A DNA stretch of 16,167 nucleotides from Halobacteriales archaeon SW_10_68_16 (GCA_003023485.1 PXSG01000104.1:1-16167), one strand, 5' to 3'; positions 1 to 8,098 are shown, counted from the stretch's first letter. Program-made: numbers and translations. The notes: a model not told the origin generated them from the sequence alone.

Positions 1-93
1 GTCGACGGCCTCGCCGCCAGCCGGGTCGGTGACCGTCACCTCGCAGTCGGGTAACTCGACCGGAATCTCCCTGTCCCCGAGCGGCAGGTCCAT
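1..93 (-). CDS. N-terminal fragment, possibly LarA-family (nickel-dependent lactate racemase-like)
   Basis: Only the first 31 codons lie in the window; the gene runs off the left edge on the minus strand. The protein begins MDLPLGDREIPVELPD and is acidic and in frame to the edge. An LPxG(D/K)-E-I-x-V-E-L/I-P start is what I recall for the lactate racemase domain (LarA/DUF2088) family, whose members use a nickel-pincer cofactor. That match rests on about 16 residues, so the family call is tentative. The start is the ATG at 93. A weak TATA-like element (TTTGTAT on the minus strand, about 114-120) lies at the spacing expected for a leaderless transcript. It is downstream of, and co-directional with, the stress protein, 88 bp away. 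Confidence 0.45.
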   Translation of the reverse strand, partial: MDLPLGDREIPVELPDCEVTVTDPAGGEAVD

Positions 94-181
94 ACGTTGG
101 TCACCGTGCCGGGGATACAAAGTCCCCGCGACGGCCCGGTTCGGCCGCCGCTGGCTGCTGGCGCGGAGAGGGGCCCAGGGG

Positions 182-1072
182 CTACTCGCTCGTGGGCTGG
201 CGGCGCACCGAGAGGACGACACTGCGGGCGTCGTCGCGGACGGCACGGTTGGTCGAGCCGAACACGAACTGGCGGAGCCGACCCGCGGTCGGCGCGCCGA
301 CGACTGTCAGTCCGTAGTAGGCCGACTGTTCGACGATGGCCTCCGCGACGTCCGCGGCCTCCAGTATCCACGTCGTGGTCGACTCCGGGCGGTCGATCCG
401 CCGGGCAGCCTCCTCGACGCAGTCCTCGGCGCGCTGGCGCCGCCGGTCGGTCGCGCCCTCCCCGACCACGTGGAGGATGTCGATCCAGGCGTCACAGTCG
501 GCGGCCACGCGCGCCGCGACGTCCGTCGCCAGCGTCGAGTGGGGGCCGTCCGCGACCGCCAGCAGGATGGACGGCGCCTCCTCGTAGCCCTGGCGTCCGT
601 TGACGGTGATTATGTCACAGTCCGCGCGGACGGCCAGCTGGTCGGTGAGACCCCGGCGGAACCGCCCGGCGACCGACCCGCTGGGGACCACCAGCGAATC
701 GACGTCGGCCGCCCGCACACACTCGAGGATGCCGCCGACGAGTTCGCGGGTGTAGCCCAGCGCCCCCTCGACCGGCCCGGGAGAGACGTGCTCGGTCGCC
801 CACCCGACGAGCGCACGCTCGTCCGTGGCGGTCAGCTCCTCCGGCCCGGATACGGTCCGGTGGGTGCCGGTGTACGGGCTGAAGACGTGCAAGGAGACGC
901 CAGCGGTTCGCGCCAGCGACGCCGCCACGCGCAACTGGTCGGTCACCGCCGCCACGTCGGCCGCGAGCAGCGGCACCAGGACCTGGTCACCCTCGATATG
1001 TCCCGCGATTTCTCCCTCCCCGGGAACGGTGTCGACCCCCGAAACGAGCGTGCCCAGCGTCGCGAGTGTCAT
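182..1072 (-). CDS. Tandem-domain universal stress protein (UspA family)
   Basis: A 296-residue cytoplasmic protein of two UspA-like alpha/beta domains, roughly residues 28-158 and 167-292. The second domain has the typical strand SILLAVADGPHS and, near the C-terminus, GAPTAGRLRQFVFGST, which resembles the G-x-G...GS nucleotide-binding loop seen in haloarchaeal Usp proteins, although its glycine spacing is not the textbook one. The first domain has a degenerate counterpart (PSGSVAGRFRRGL). Usp proteins bind ATP or act as stress-response partners; the specific role here is unknown. The frame stays open upstream to a GTG at 1252, but that extension (GC-rich, basic) does not look coding. I chose the ATG at 1072, which has a TATA-like run about 28 bp upstream. 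It follows two signalling genes on the same strand and may share their stress-response theme. Confidence 0.85.
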   Translation of the reverse strand: MTLATLGTLVSGVDTVPGEGEIAGHIEGDQVLVPLLAADVAAVTDQLRVAASLARTAGVSLHVFSPYTGTHRTVSGPEELTATDERALVGWATEHVSPGPVEGALGYTRELVGGILECVRAADVDSLVVPSGSVAGRFRRGLTDQLAVRADCDIITVNGRQGYEEAPSILLAVADGPHSTLATDVAARVAADCDAWIDILHVVGEGATDRRRQRAEDCVEEAARRIDRPESTTTWILEAADVAEAIVEQSAYYGLTVVGAPTAGRLRQFVFGSTNRAVRDDARSVVLSVRRQPTSE

Positions 1073-1095
1073 GGTTCCGGTACAGGACCCCACCC

Positions 1096-1104
1096 TCAAA
1101 AATC
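1096..1104 (-). promoter_or_regulatory. TATA-like element of the Usp gene
   Basis: The minus strand reads GGATTTTTG here, the only AT-rich run upstream of the ATG at 1072. Its centre is about 28 bp from the start codon, the distance expected for an archaeal TATA box of a leaderless mRNA. Supported by position and composition only. Confidence 0.4.
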
Positions 1105-1248
1105 CGGAGGGTGCCTCCCAGCCCGACAGACTGGCCGGGCCGCTCGTCACACGGCGGGCTACGAGGCCTACCGCGACGGCGCGGCGGTCGGCTATCCCCT
1201 CCCCGAGGTCGCGGCGGCCGGCGGCGCTCTTTTTTGCGGCGTAGCCGG

Positions 1249-2406
1249 TCACCGCGTCCGGTAGATGGTGAATCCGCGCTCGCCGTTCTTCTCGGGCTCC
1301 AGCGGGACCGACAGCAGGTCGAAGGTCCGGACGCCGTCGGCCGCCTCCCGTTCGACCTCGACGTCGACGATGTCGCCTGCCCGGACGCGCTCGTTTATTT
1401 GCTGCCCTTCCTCGGCGTGGTCCTCGGGGACGAGCAGATCGTCGAGCGACCGTCCCATCGCTTCGGCTTCGGTGACGCCGAAGACCTCGGCGAAGGCCGA
1501 ATTGATCTCGCGTGCGACGGGTTCCTGACCCTCGAACTCGTAGTAGGCGACGGGCTCCGCCAGGTTCTCGAAGAGGGCCCTCGCGCGGTTGCGCTCGCGT
1601 TCGAGTGCCTGCTCGCGCTCGACGTGATCGCTGATGTCCCGGACGACACAGACGTAGCCGCCGTCGTCGAGTTGGGTCACCGACAGCGACTGGGGGAAGG
1701 TCGCCTCGTCGGCGCGCAGCCCGCGGGTCTGGCCCCGCCAGGCGCCCGACTTCTCGACTGCGGGGAACACCGTCTCGCGGATCCGCCGGGCCTCCTCGGC
1801 GGGGTAGAACCGTTCGATGTCCGACCCCAGAAAGCCCGTCGGATCGTCGCCGTACAGGATGGCGAAGGCCCGGTTGGCGTAGACCAGGCGCCCCTCCGGA
1901 TCGAGGATGGCGATGCCCTCGCTGGCCGCCTCCAGGGCTTCGTGGACCAGTTCGTGCTCGCGGGCCTGCCGGTACCGCTCGACGGCGTTCTCGATCCGGT
2001 TGGCCAGCAGTTCGTACTGCCCGGTGCCCGACTCCTTCTGGAGGTAGTCGGTGACGCCCGCCGAGATGGCGTCGCTGGCGATCTCCTCGCTGCCCTTGCC
2101 CGTAAAGAGGATGAACGGGAGGTCCGGCGCACGCTCGCGGATCGCCTCCAGTAGTCCGAGCCCGTCGAGGTCGGGCATCTCGTAGTCGCTGACCACGCAG
2201 TCGACCTCCCGCGCCTCCAGGACGTCGAGCGCGTCGTAGGGCTCGGTCTCGGTCACGACCGTCAGCCGGTCGGCGGCACTCTCCAGGCGGTCGGCCGCCA
2301 CCTCCGCCATCGCCTGCTCGTCGTCGACGTGGAGGACCTGAATCTCTTCCTGGCCCCAGAACGCCGCGCTGTCGAAGGTGGACACAGTTGTAATTTTCAT
2401 CGTCAT
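1249..2406 (-). CDS. Receiver-PAS-PAS response regulator without a kinase domain
   Basis: A 385-residue protein from the ATG at 2406. Residues 22-145 form a CheY-like receiver: acidic pair in HVDDE (28-30), phospho-acceptor Asp74 in SDYEMPDLDG, FTGKGS with the conserved Thr near 102, and Lys124 in YLQK. Two PAS domains follow, about 152-262 (ending in VCVVRDISDH) and 275-384, joined by a charged helical linker. It stops right after the second PAS domain, so there is no HisKA, HATPase or DNA-binding output. The receiver and linker are close paralogues of the downstream-reading hybrid kinase at 2450-4612, which ends 43 bp upstream and is a likely phosphodonor partner (inference). The start is uncertain: ATGs at 2406 and 2400 lie only 5-20 bp from the TATA box at 2411-2420, whereas the GTG at 2385 sits at leaderless spacing and would still leave the receiver whole. 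Confidence 0.88.
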   Translation of the reverse strand: MTMKITTVSTFDSAAFWGQEEIQVLHVDDEQAMAEVAADRLESAADRLTVVTETEPYDALDVLEAREVDCVVSDYEMPDLDGLGLLEAIRERAPDLPFILFTGKGSEEIASDAISAGVTDYLQKESGTGQYELLANRIENAVERYRQAREHELVHEALEAASEGIAILDPEGRLVYANRAFAILYGDDPTGFLGSDIERFYPAEEARRIRETVFPAVEKSGAWRGQTRGLRADEATFPQSLSVTQLDDGGYVCVVRDISDHVEREQALERERNRARALFENLAEPVAYYEFEGQEPVAREINSAFAEVFGVTEAEAMGRSLDDLLVPEDHAEEGQQINERVRAGDIVDVEVEREAADGVRTFDLLSVPLEPEKNGERGFTIYRTR

Positions 2407-2410
2407 CGAT

Positions 2411-2420
2411 ATTAATAAAT
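2411..2420 (-). promoter_or_regulatory. TATA box of the receiver-PAS-PAS gene
   Basis: ATTTATTAAT on the minus strand is the strongest AT-rich element in the 43-bp gap between the two signalling genes. Transcription would begin near 2388, which suggests the paralogue has its own promoter and that translation may start at the GTG at 2385 rather than at the annotated ATG. Confidence 0.55.
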
Positions 2421-2449
2421 GTGGGTTGATCTGCCGGGGCTGCTATCGG

Positions 2450-4612
2450 TCACTGCCGGTCGATACCGGTGATTTCGAACCGGGCGCCGCCGTCGACCCC
2501 CTCGGTGACCGCGATGTCCCAGCCGTGGGCCGTGGCGATCCCCTTGACGATGGACAGTCCCAGTCCGGTCTCCCTGCCGGCCGTCGAGTATCCCCCCTCG
2601 AAGACCGCCTCGCGCTCCGAGGGCGGAATGCCGACCCCGTCGTCGGCGACGTAGAACCCACCGTCGGTCATCCCGACGGTCACCGTCTCGACGGTGTCGC
2701 CGTCCGCGGGTGGTCCCGATTCGGGGTTCCTCGAGCCGTGTTCGACTGAATTCCGGAAGAGGTTCTCGAGGAGTTGTCTGAGGCGCCCCTCGTCGGCCAT
2801 GACTGTCAGGTCGGCCTCGAGGACGAAGTCGATGTCGCCGGTCTCGACGGTCTTCCAGGCGGACGTGGCGACATCGGCGAGCACGACTGGTTCGGGATCG
2901 CCGATGCGGTCGCCCTGCCGCGCGAGCATCAGGAGGTCGTCGATCAGTTCGTCCATCCGGTCGACGGCCCGGCGACACCGCGCGACGTGTTCGTCGTCGT
3001 CCGCCAGCAGGTGCAGCGACGCGTCGAGCGTGTTCAGCGGGTTCCGGAGGTCGTGGCTGACCACGGAGACGAACTCGTCGAGGCGGTCCCGCTCGCGTTC
3101 GAGTGCCCGTTCGCGCTCGACGCGGTCGCTGACGTCCCGGATCACACCGACCCGGACCCACTCGCCGCCCGGGAACTCGACGATCGTGAACCGGTTCTCG
3201 ACCGGGACAGTCTCCCCGTCGGCGTTCCGTGACTCGTACTCGACGGCCGCCACCTCGCGCTCGCCGCGTTGCAGTTCCGCGGTGCGTTCGGCGATCCGGT
3301 CGATGACAGCCCCGTCGGCCCACCTGTCCGTCCGCGTCCCGCGCAGTTCCTCGGGGTCGAGGCCTTTCATGTCGGCGTAGCGTTTGTTGACATACCGGAT
3401 GCGACGGTCCTCGTCGACGGCGTAGACCGCGTCGCCCAGCGCCTCGACGATGGCCTCGAACCGGTGCAGTTCCCGCTCGCGGCGCTTGCGTTCCGTGATG
3501 TCGACGGCCACACCGATGACCGCTTCGACCTCGCCGTCTTCGAAGACGGGCTGGAGGGTGGTGTCGAAGACGGCATCCCGGACCTCGTGGGTGGTCGTGA
3601 CGCGCTCGCCCGCCAGCGCACGTTCCACGTCCGCGACGACGGCCTCATTGTCGCCGTAGCGGTCGAAGACCGCCTCCCCGCCGGCATCGCCCGGTTCGGG
3701 GCCGAGGTTCGCGAGTCCCTGGCCGTCCGAGAGCGTGAACACGCCGTCGCTGTCGAGGACGAACACGACCACCGGGATGTTCGAGACGACCGTGTCGAGG
3801 CGTTCCTTCTGGCGTCTGAGTTCCTCCTCGCGCTCGACGCGCTCGGTGACGTCGCGCAGCAGCGACAGCGAGGCCGACTCGCCGTCCTGCTCGATCCGCG
3901 AGACCGAGAGTTCGACGTGCCGGCGGTCGCCGTCCCTGGTTTCGATCTCGATCTCGTAGCGGTCGGGCGAATCCGCCTCGCGCATCCGGGCTTCGTGGGT
4001 CGAGGCCACGAGGTCCTCGTACTCGGGGGCGACAACCGTCTCCGCGGGTTCGCCGAGGAGGTCCCCCGCTGGGTAGCCCGTCAGCTCGACGAACCGGTCG
4101 TCGACGAACGTCATCGTGCCGTCCTGAACGATACGGATTGCGTCACGGCTCTCCTCGACGACCGTCCGGTAGAACTCCCTGGTCTCTTCGAGTTCCCGCT
4201 GGCGCTCGACCCGGCGCCGCGACCGGTACTGCTCGACGGCGTTCTCGATCCGGTTTGCCAGCAGTTCGAACTGTTCGCTGCCGCCGCGTTTCTGCAGGTA
4301 GTTGGTGGCGTCGCGGGCGATGGCGTCACTCGCAACGCCCTCGCTGCCCTCGCCGGTGAAGAGTATGAAGGGGAGGTCGGGTGCGCGCTCGCGGACGGCC
4401 TCGAGGAATTCCAGGCCGTCGAGTCCGGGCATCTCGTAGTCGCTGACCACGCAGTCGATGGCCTCGCCGTCGCCGGCCAGCCGGTCGAGTGCATCGCCCG
4501 CGCTCGCCTCGGTGACGACCTCGAATCCCTCGCCCTCCCGCTCGAGCCAGTCCGCAGTCAGCTCCCGGAATCCCCTGTCGTCGTCGACGTGCAACACCCG
4601 AATGTCACGCAT
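2450..4612 (-). CDS. Hybrid receiver-PAS-PAS-PAS histidine kinase
   Basis: A 720-residue soluble sensor kinase; no membrane segment is visible. Order: CheY-like receiver 1-130 (acidic residues at 10-12, phospho-acceptor Asp58 in SDYEMPGLDG, Lys108 in YLQK); PAS about 145-260 (FVDDRFVELTGY); PAS about 270-375, with a PAC-like end at VAVDITERK; PAS about 383-497 (RYVNKRYADMKGLDP); HisKA with the H-box VSHDLRNPLN, His520; HATPase_c about 605-717 with the N-box around Asn617 (LLENLFRNSVEH), G1 ADDGVGIP and G2 ETGLGLSIVKG. All catalytic motifs are present, so it should autophosphorylate. An N-terminal receiver ahead of the kinase is common in haloarchaea. The ligand is unknown. The ATG at 4612 directly precedes the first receiver strand and has a TATA-like CTTATTGAC (4637-4645) about 29 bp upstream. 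Confidence 0.93.
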   Translation of the reverse strand: MRDIRVLHVDDDRGFRELTADWLEREGEGFEVVTEASAGDALDRLAGDGEAIDCVVSDYEMPGLDGLEFLEAVRERAPDLPFILFTGEGSEGVASDAIARDATNYLQKRGGSEQFELLANRIENAVEQYRSRRRVERQRELEETREFYRTVVEESRDAIRIVQDGTMTFVDDRFVELTGYPAGDLLGEPAETVVAPEYEDLVASTHEARMREADSPDRYEIEIETRDGDRRHVELSVSRIEQDGESASLSLLRDVTERVEREEELRRQKERLDTVVSNIPVVVFVLDSDGVFTLSDGQGLANLGPEPGDAGGEAVFDRYGDNEAVVADVERALAGERVTTTHEVRDAVFDTTLQPVFEDGEVEAVIGVAVDITERKRRERELHRFEAIVEALGDAVYAVDEDRRIRYVNKRYADMKGLDPEELRGTRTDRWADGAVIDRIAERTAELQRGEREVAAVEYESRNADGETVPVENRFTIVEFPGGEWVRVGVIRDVSDRVERERALERERDRLDEFVSVVSHDLRNPLNTLDASLHLLADDDEHVARCRRAVDRMDELIDDLLMLARQGDRIGDPEPVVLADVATSAWKTVETGDIDFVLEADLTVMADEGRLRQLLENLFRNSVEHGSRNPESGPPADGDTVETVTVGMTDGGFYVADDGVGIPPSEREAVFEGGYSTAGRETGLGLSIVKGIATAHGWDIAVTEGVDGGARFEITGIDRQ

Positions 4613-4636
4613 CGTGCTTGGACACGCCCTTCCATG

Positions 4637-4645
4637 TCAATAAGC
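4637..4645 (-). promoter_or_regulatory. TATA-like element of the hybrid kinase gene
   Basis: CTTATTGAC on the minus strand, centred about 29 bp before the ATG at 4612, the spacing of a leaderless haloarchaeal promoter. It lies in the 110-bp divergent region shared with the alpha/beta hydrolase gene. Confidence 0.45.
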
Positions 4646-4722
4646 GTAACTCTCCCCCGGGCCCGGAGGGTACCCATCAGTTTGGGGTGGGTACTTTCCG
4701 GCGTGCGGGTCCGAGTGCTGGT

Positions 4723-5550
4723 ATGGACAACGATGACGCAACCGGCGATCCGGCACGGGCGATATACCGCCACCGGACCGACGCGGTGACCGACGACCGC
4801 GGCGATGGCCCCACACTCGTGTGCCTGCACGGGTCGCTCATGGACCGGACGATGTTCGCCCCCCAGGCGGAAGCGCTGGCCGACGAGTACCGCGTCGTCG
4901 CCTACGACCTGCGCGCACGGACCGACCGCTGGCAGGGTCCCTACGACCTCGCCGACCTGGTCGGGGACTGCCGGACGGTGCTCGATGCCCTCGACATCGA
5001 CTCGGCCGTCCTGGCGGGGATGTCGATGGGCGGGTTCGTCGCGGTGCGGTTCGCCCTCGCCCACCCCGACCGCCTCGACGGACTGGTCCTCGTCGACTCG
5101 ATGGCCGAGGCTTACACCGAGGAAGAGCGCGCCGAGTACGGCGACCTGGCAGATGCCGTCCGGGGTGCAGACCGGATGCCCCGCGAGATGGCCGAACTCT
5201 CCGCGGACCTGATGTTCTCCGAGCGCGCCCACGCCGAGCAGGCCGATCTCGTCGCCCGGTGGACCGACCGCTGGCACACCTACCCCGGCGACGCCGTCGC
5301 CGCCGAAATCGAGTCCTGGCGCACCGAACCCGGCGTGCTCGACGAACTCCGGGACCTCGATCTGCCAGCGCTGGCCATCCACGGCGAAAAAGACCAGTCC
5401 ATCCCGCCCGAACGCGCCCGCCGCACCATCGAGGCACTGGACGGCCGCATGGAGACGATTCCGGGTGCGGGCCATCCCTCGAACCTGGAGCGTCCCGAAC
5501 CGGTCAACGATGCGCTCCGTGAGTTTCTCGGCGAGGTGTACGGGGGCTGA
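4723..5550 (+). CDS. Alpha/beta-hydrolase fold enzyme
   Basis: A 275-residue soluble hydrolase with the full catalytic set: HG oxyanion motif in VCLHGSLMD (about 36-37), nucleophile elbow GMSMGG with Ser101, acid Asp224 in HGEKDQSIP and His251 in GAGHPSNLERP. A cap region lies between about 128 and 205. Length and motif order fit single-domain esterase/lactonase-type hydrolases, such as the 3-oxoadipate enol-lactonase or proline iminopeptidase-like groups, but the substrate cannot be told from sequence. The frame stays open upstream to 4618, but that stretch is not protein-like; the acidic start MDNDDATGDPARA at 4723 is preferred. It is divergent from the histidine kinase and convergent with the DUF5815-type gene, whose stop lies 3 bp away, so it is transcribed alone. 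Confidence 0.9.
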   Translation: MDNDDATGDPARAIYRHRTDAVTDDRGDGPTLVCLHGSLMDRTMFAPQAEALADEYRVVAYDLRARTDRWQGPYDLADLVGDCRTVLDALDIDSAVLAGMSMGGFVAVRFALAHPDRLDGLVLVDSMAEAYTEEERAEYGDLADAVRGADRMPREMAELSADLMFSERAHAEQADLVARWTDRWHTYPGDAVAAEIESWRTEPGVLDELRDLDLPALAIHGEKDQSIPPERARRTIEALDGRMETIPGAGHPSNLERPEPVNDALREFLGEVYGG

Positions 5551-5553
5551 AAG

Positions 5554-6087
5554 TCAGACGGCCGTGTCGTACTCGTCTTCGAAGTCCCGTTCCTCGCGGT
5601 ACTCCGCGACGAAGGTTTCGACGTCGAACTCGGCCATTCGCTGCTCGAACTCGGTCATCGCCGACCCGTCGTCGGCGTGGCTGACGGCGTGTTCCATGAG
5701 TTCGACGACCAGTTCGACCACGACCTCGTGGAGTCGCCGCGAGTCGAAGTCAGTCACCCACACCAGGGCGTAGCCGACCTGACCGTCCTCGGAGCAATCG
5801 GCGCTCGCGACCTGGTCGGGGAACTCCTCGGTCACCATCCCCATGAGGTGGGCCGTCGTGAACTCCGGGAACTCGTCGGCGGTATCGATGGTCTCCCGGA
5901 GCACGTCGACCAGGAACTCGGGGACGAACCGCGCCAGCGGGTGGACGTCCATCACGACGGCGTGGCGAGCGCCGCAGTCACAGGCGAACTCCCGGACGCC
6001 CAGGTCGAGCGAGCGGGCGCTGACTGCCTCCCCGCAGGGGAGTTCGAGGACGTGACTCGGGCCGCCCGGGACCCCCGGCTGTGCCAT
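5554..6087 (-). CDS. Conserved haloarchaeal protein, DUF5815 type, with Cys/His cluster
   Basis: A 177-residue acidic protein of unknown function. The N-terminal part has Cys18 in ELPCGEAV, then Cys36 and Cys38 in FACDCGARHAVVMDVHP with His42, a small C...CxC...H arrangement that could bind a metal such as zinc (inference). The rest is predicted helical and strongly acidic, with a long helix around 117-137 and a Glu/Asp-rich tail. I recognise the pattern from haloarchaeal DUF5815 proteins, from memory. The ATG at 6087 is chosen over one 14 codons upstream because the 5' extension would run over the TATA-like GATAAA (plus strand) at 6111-6116, which sits about 27 bp before 6087. It is divergent from the DJ-1/PfpI gene. 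Confidence 0.8.
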   Translation of the reverse strand: MAQPGVPGGPSHVLELPCGEAVSARSLDLGVREFACDCGARHAVVMDVHPLARFVPEFLVDVLRETIDTADEFPEFTTAHLMGMVTEEFPDQVASADCSEDGQVGYALVWVTDFDSRRLHEVVVELVVELMEHAVSHADDGSAMTEFEQRMAEFDVETFVAEYREERDFEDEYDTAV

Positions 6088-6110
6088 ACCCGCCGTAGGG
6101 CCGGCCGGCC

Positions 6111-6116
6111 GATAAA
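6111..6116 (-). promoter_or_regulatory. TATA box of the DUF5815-type gene
   Basis: TTTATC on the minus strand within GC-rich flanks (a GGCCGGCCGG run follows), centred about 27 bp upstream of the ATG at 6087. It fits a leaderless haloarchaeal promoter and decides the start codon. Confidence 0.55.
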
Positions 6117-6231
6117 GACCGCGACTCACGGCTCCCTTCGGTCGCCGTCAGGGGTCGCATACCTCGCTTCGACATGCAGGGGAATCGAGGACAACCGGCA
6201 GGCGTTTGTCGCCCGCGTCCGATGGGCGGGC

Positions 6232-6843
6232 ATGGCGTTCTCCCACGTCTCCGTACTCCTGTTCGACGGCTTCGAATCGCTTGACGCCTTCGGACCCTAC
6301 GAGGTGCTGTCGGTCGGTACTGCCCGGGGGCCCGACTACGAGGTGTCGCTGACCACCGCCGAACCGGCCGAGACGGTGCGGTCGGCACACGGCGCCACAG
6401 TGGTCCCCGACGGGACCGTCGCCGAGGCGGACCCGGACATGCTGGTCGTCCCCGGCGGCGGGTGGAACGACCGCACCGAGGCGAGCGCGTGGGCCGAGGC
6501 CGAACGCGGCACGATTCCGGACCTGCTGGCCGAACGCGGAGCCGAGACGACCATCGCGGCCGTCTGCACCGGCGGGATGCTCGTCGCGCGGGCGGGCCTG
6601 CTCGACGGCCGGCCGGCGGTCACCCACCACGGCGCGCTCCCGGACCTCCGTGGGACCGACGCCGAGGTGGTCGACGCCCGCGTCGTCGACGCCGGGCGGG
6701 TCCTGACGGCGGGGGGTATCACCGCCGGCATCGACCTCGGACTCTACCTGCTCGAACGGGAGTTCGGGGCGGATCTGGCCGAGTCCGTCGCCGACCACAT
6801 GGAGTACGAACGCCGCGGACCCGTCCACGTCGCGGAAAATTGA
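6232..6843 (+). CDS. DJ-1/PfpI family protein (isonitrile hydratase-like GATase1 fold)
   Basis: A 203-residue cytoplasmic protein with a class I glutamine-amidotransferase-like fold. The nucleophile elbow is AAVCTGGMLVA, with Cys112 followed by Thr113; THHG follows at 131-134. The N-terminal strand VSVLLFDGFESLDAFGPYEVL carries Asp18. In Pseudomonas isonitrile hydratase (InhA) an equivalent Asp-Cys-Thr set is essential, so this looks like that subgroup, or the related AraC-type GATase1 domain without its DNA-binding part, rather than the PfpI protease or DJ-1 itself. There is no HTH. Substrate is not proven. The frame extends far upstream, but coding character begins at the ATG at 6232. It is divergent from the DUF5815-type gene and convergent with the broken phosphate transporter. 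Confidence 0.88.
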   Translation: MAFSHVSVLLFDGFESLDAFGPYEVLSVGTARGPDYEVSLTTAEPAETVRSAHGATVVPDGTVAEADPDMLVVPGGGWNDRTEASAWAEAERGTIPDLLAERGAETTIAAVCTGGMLVARAGLLDGRPAVTHHGALPDLRGTDAEVVDARVVDAGRVLTAGGITAGIDLGLYLLEREFGADLAESVADHMEYERRGPVHVAEN

Positions 6844-6958
6844 CCCACTATGCGTTGACCGCACGGCCGGGGGCTTTCGTGCCGGTCTCGGTACCCACAA
6901 TACCTCCACACACCATGGTTCCTACAGACTCGACTTGACTCAGCGGTGTCGATCACGG

Positions 6959-8039
6959 TCACACGAGAGCGTCGACGGCCGCGAAGACACCGTAACTGAC
7001 CCCGAGCGCGAGCGATGATCTCGTTGAACGAGACGGGGATGCCGAAAAAGACCGCGGTCTGTGCGATGGCGAAGGAAGGGATGAGCGCCGCAATCGAGCG
7101 CCGCGGCCCCAGCGAGGAGTAGTCCTGGGAGAGCGCCTTGATCATCCGCGGGGCGCCGGTCCAGGAGCCCACCAGCAGCCCCAGTCCGCCGCCGACCAGC
7201 AGGGCAACGAGCGGGATGCCGACGGTCCCCGAGAGCGGCAGGAGCGGGCCGATGGCGAGACCGACCTGGCTGCCCCCGGCCGAGAAGGCGACCAGTCCGC
7301 CCAGCGCGAGCAGGAAGTGCCGTTGCCCGCGGGCGGGGTCGCCGGCCATGTCCCGGGCGAGTGCGAGCGCCACGACCGCCGCGAGGGCCAGCGAGACGCC
7401 GACGTGGACGGCGAGTCCGCCGCCCACGCGGGCGACCGTGGCCTGTGCCAGCGAGAACTGCTCGCCTGGCGGCCCGAGGACGACGAAACTGATGTTCGCG
7501 AGCAGGAGCCCGACCACCCCCGCCAGTAGCGGCACGGCGACGCGTTCGATGACCCGCTCGGAGCGGAGGAACCGCGCGGTGGCGTAGGCGGCGCCGCCGC
7601 CGAGGAAGGGGGTGAGCACCCACAGGGCGGCGATCTGGCGGTACTTCGCCCACGCGGGGTCACCGCCCAGCGCGAGGCCGACGCCGACGACGGCGCCCGT
7701 GACGGTGAAGGCAGTCGCGATGGGGTAGCCGGTGAAGACGCCGATCGCGACGAGCACCGCCGCAGTGACGAGCGCGATGATGGCGGCCGTCGGCGAGAGC
7801 GTGACCCCGCCGATGAGTTCCTCGCCGACCGCCTCGGTGACGTTGGCGCCCTGGAGGACCGCGCCGGCGAGGCCGAGGATGCCGACGTAGAATCCGGCGC
7901 GCATCACGGAGATGGCGTTGGCGCCCACGGCGGGAGCGAAGGGCGTCGATCCCGACGACCCCGCGCCGATGGCCCAGGCCATAAAGAGGCTGGCCCCAGC
8001 AGCCACGACCAGCAGTCCGAGCGTCCCCGCTGCGACCAT
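6959..8039 (-). pseudogene. PiT-family inorganic phosphate transporter, internal deletion and frameshift near the C-terminus
   Basis: From the ATG at 8039 the first 342 residues are a multi-spanning transporter of the PiT type: MAWAIGAGSSGSTPFAPAVG near the N-terminus, a central hydrophilic loop (DMAGDPARGQRH), and the second repeat with WTGAPRMIKALSQDYSSLGP and VFFGIPVSFNEII. PiT proteins import phosphate with a cation. After FNEII (codon ending at 7014) the frame turns into basic, non-membrane sequence that stays open to 6744 over the DJ-1 gene. Shifted by one base, bases 7012-6959 read LALGVSYGVFAAVDALV and stop, which looks like a normal last PiT helix. The stretch that normally joins these parts, roughly 30 residues as I recall the family, is missing. 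The product should be non-functional unless the deletion is an assembly error. A TATA box lies at 8061-8070. Confidence 0.85.
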
Positions 8040-8060
8040 TCACCCCGGCCTACAGTGGCG

Positions 8061-8070
8061 ACGATAAATA
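8061..8070 (-). promoter_or_regulatory. TATA box of the PiT gene
   Basis: TATTTATCGT on the minus strand, centred about 27 bp before the ATG at 8039. It lies in the 59-bp gap after the small membrane-protein gene, so the transporter gene keeps its own apparently intact promoter despite its damaged 3' end. Confidence 0.6.
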
Positions 8071-8098
8071 CCTTGATGCTTCGACGGTCCGCCCGCAG

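Noticed and set aside
1073..1252. N-terminal extension of the stress protein from GTG 1252
   Set aside because: The extra 60 residues lack haloarchaeal acidic character and overlap the upstream gene; a TATA-like element and a natural ATG lie at 1072.
3269..4789. Long plus-strand open frame opposite the histidine kinase
   Set aside because: Antisense shadow with repetitive Val/Asp/Gly text and no motif; the kinase on the other strand has all its catalytic motifs.
4558..5475. Minus-strand open frame opposite the alpha/beta hydrolase
   Set aside because: Antisense shadow; the plus-strand product has an intact Ser-Asp-His triad and Asp/Glu-rich composition.
6744..6958. Continuation of the PiT reading frame to give a 431-residue protein
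   Set aside because: After FNEII the text is basic and non-membrane and runs antisense through the DJ-1 gene; the proper transporter C-terminus is in the neighbouring frame, so the extension is readthrough after a frameshift.
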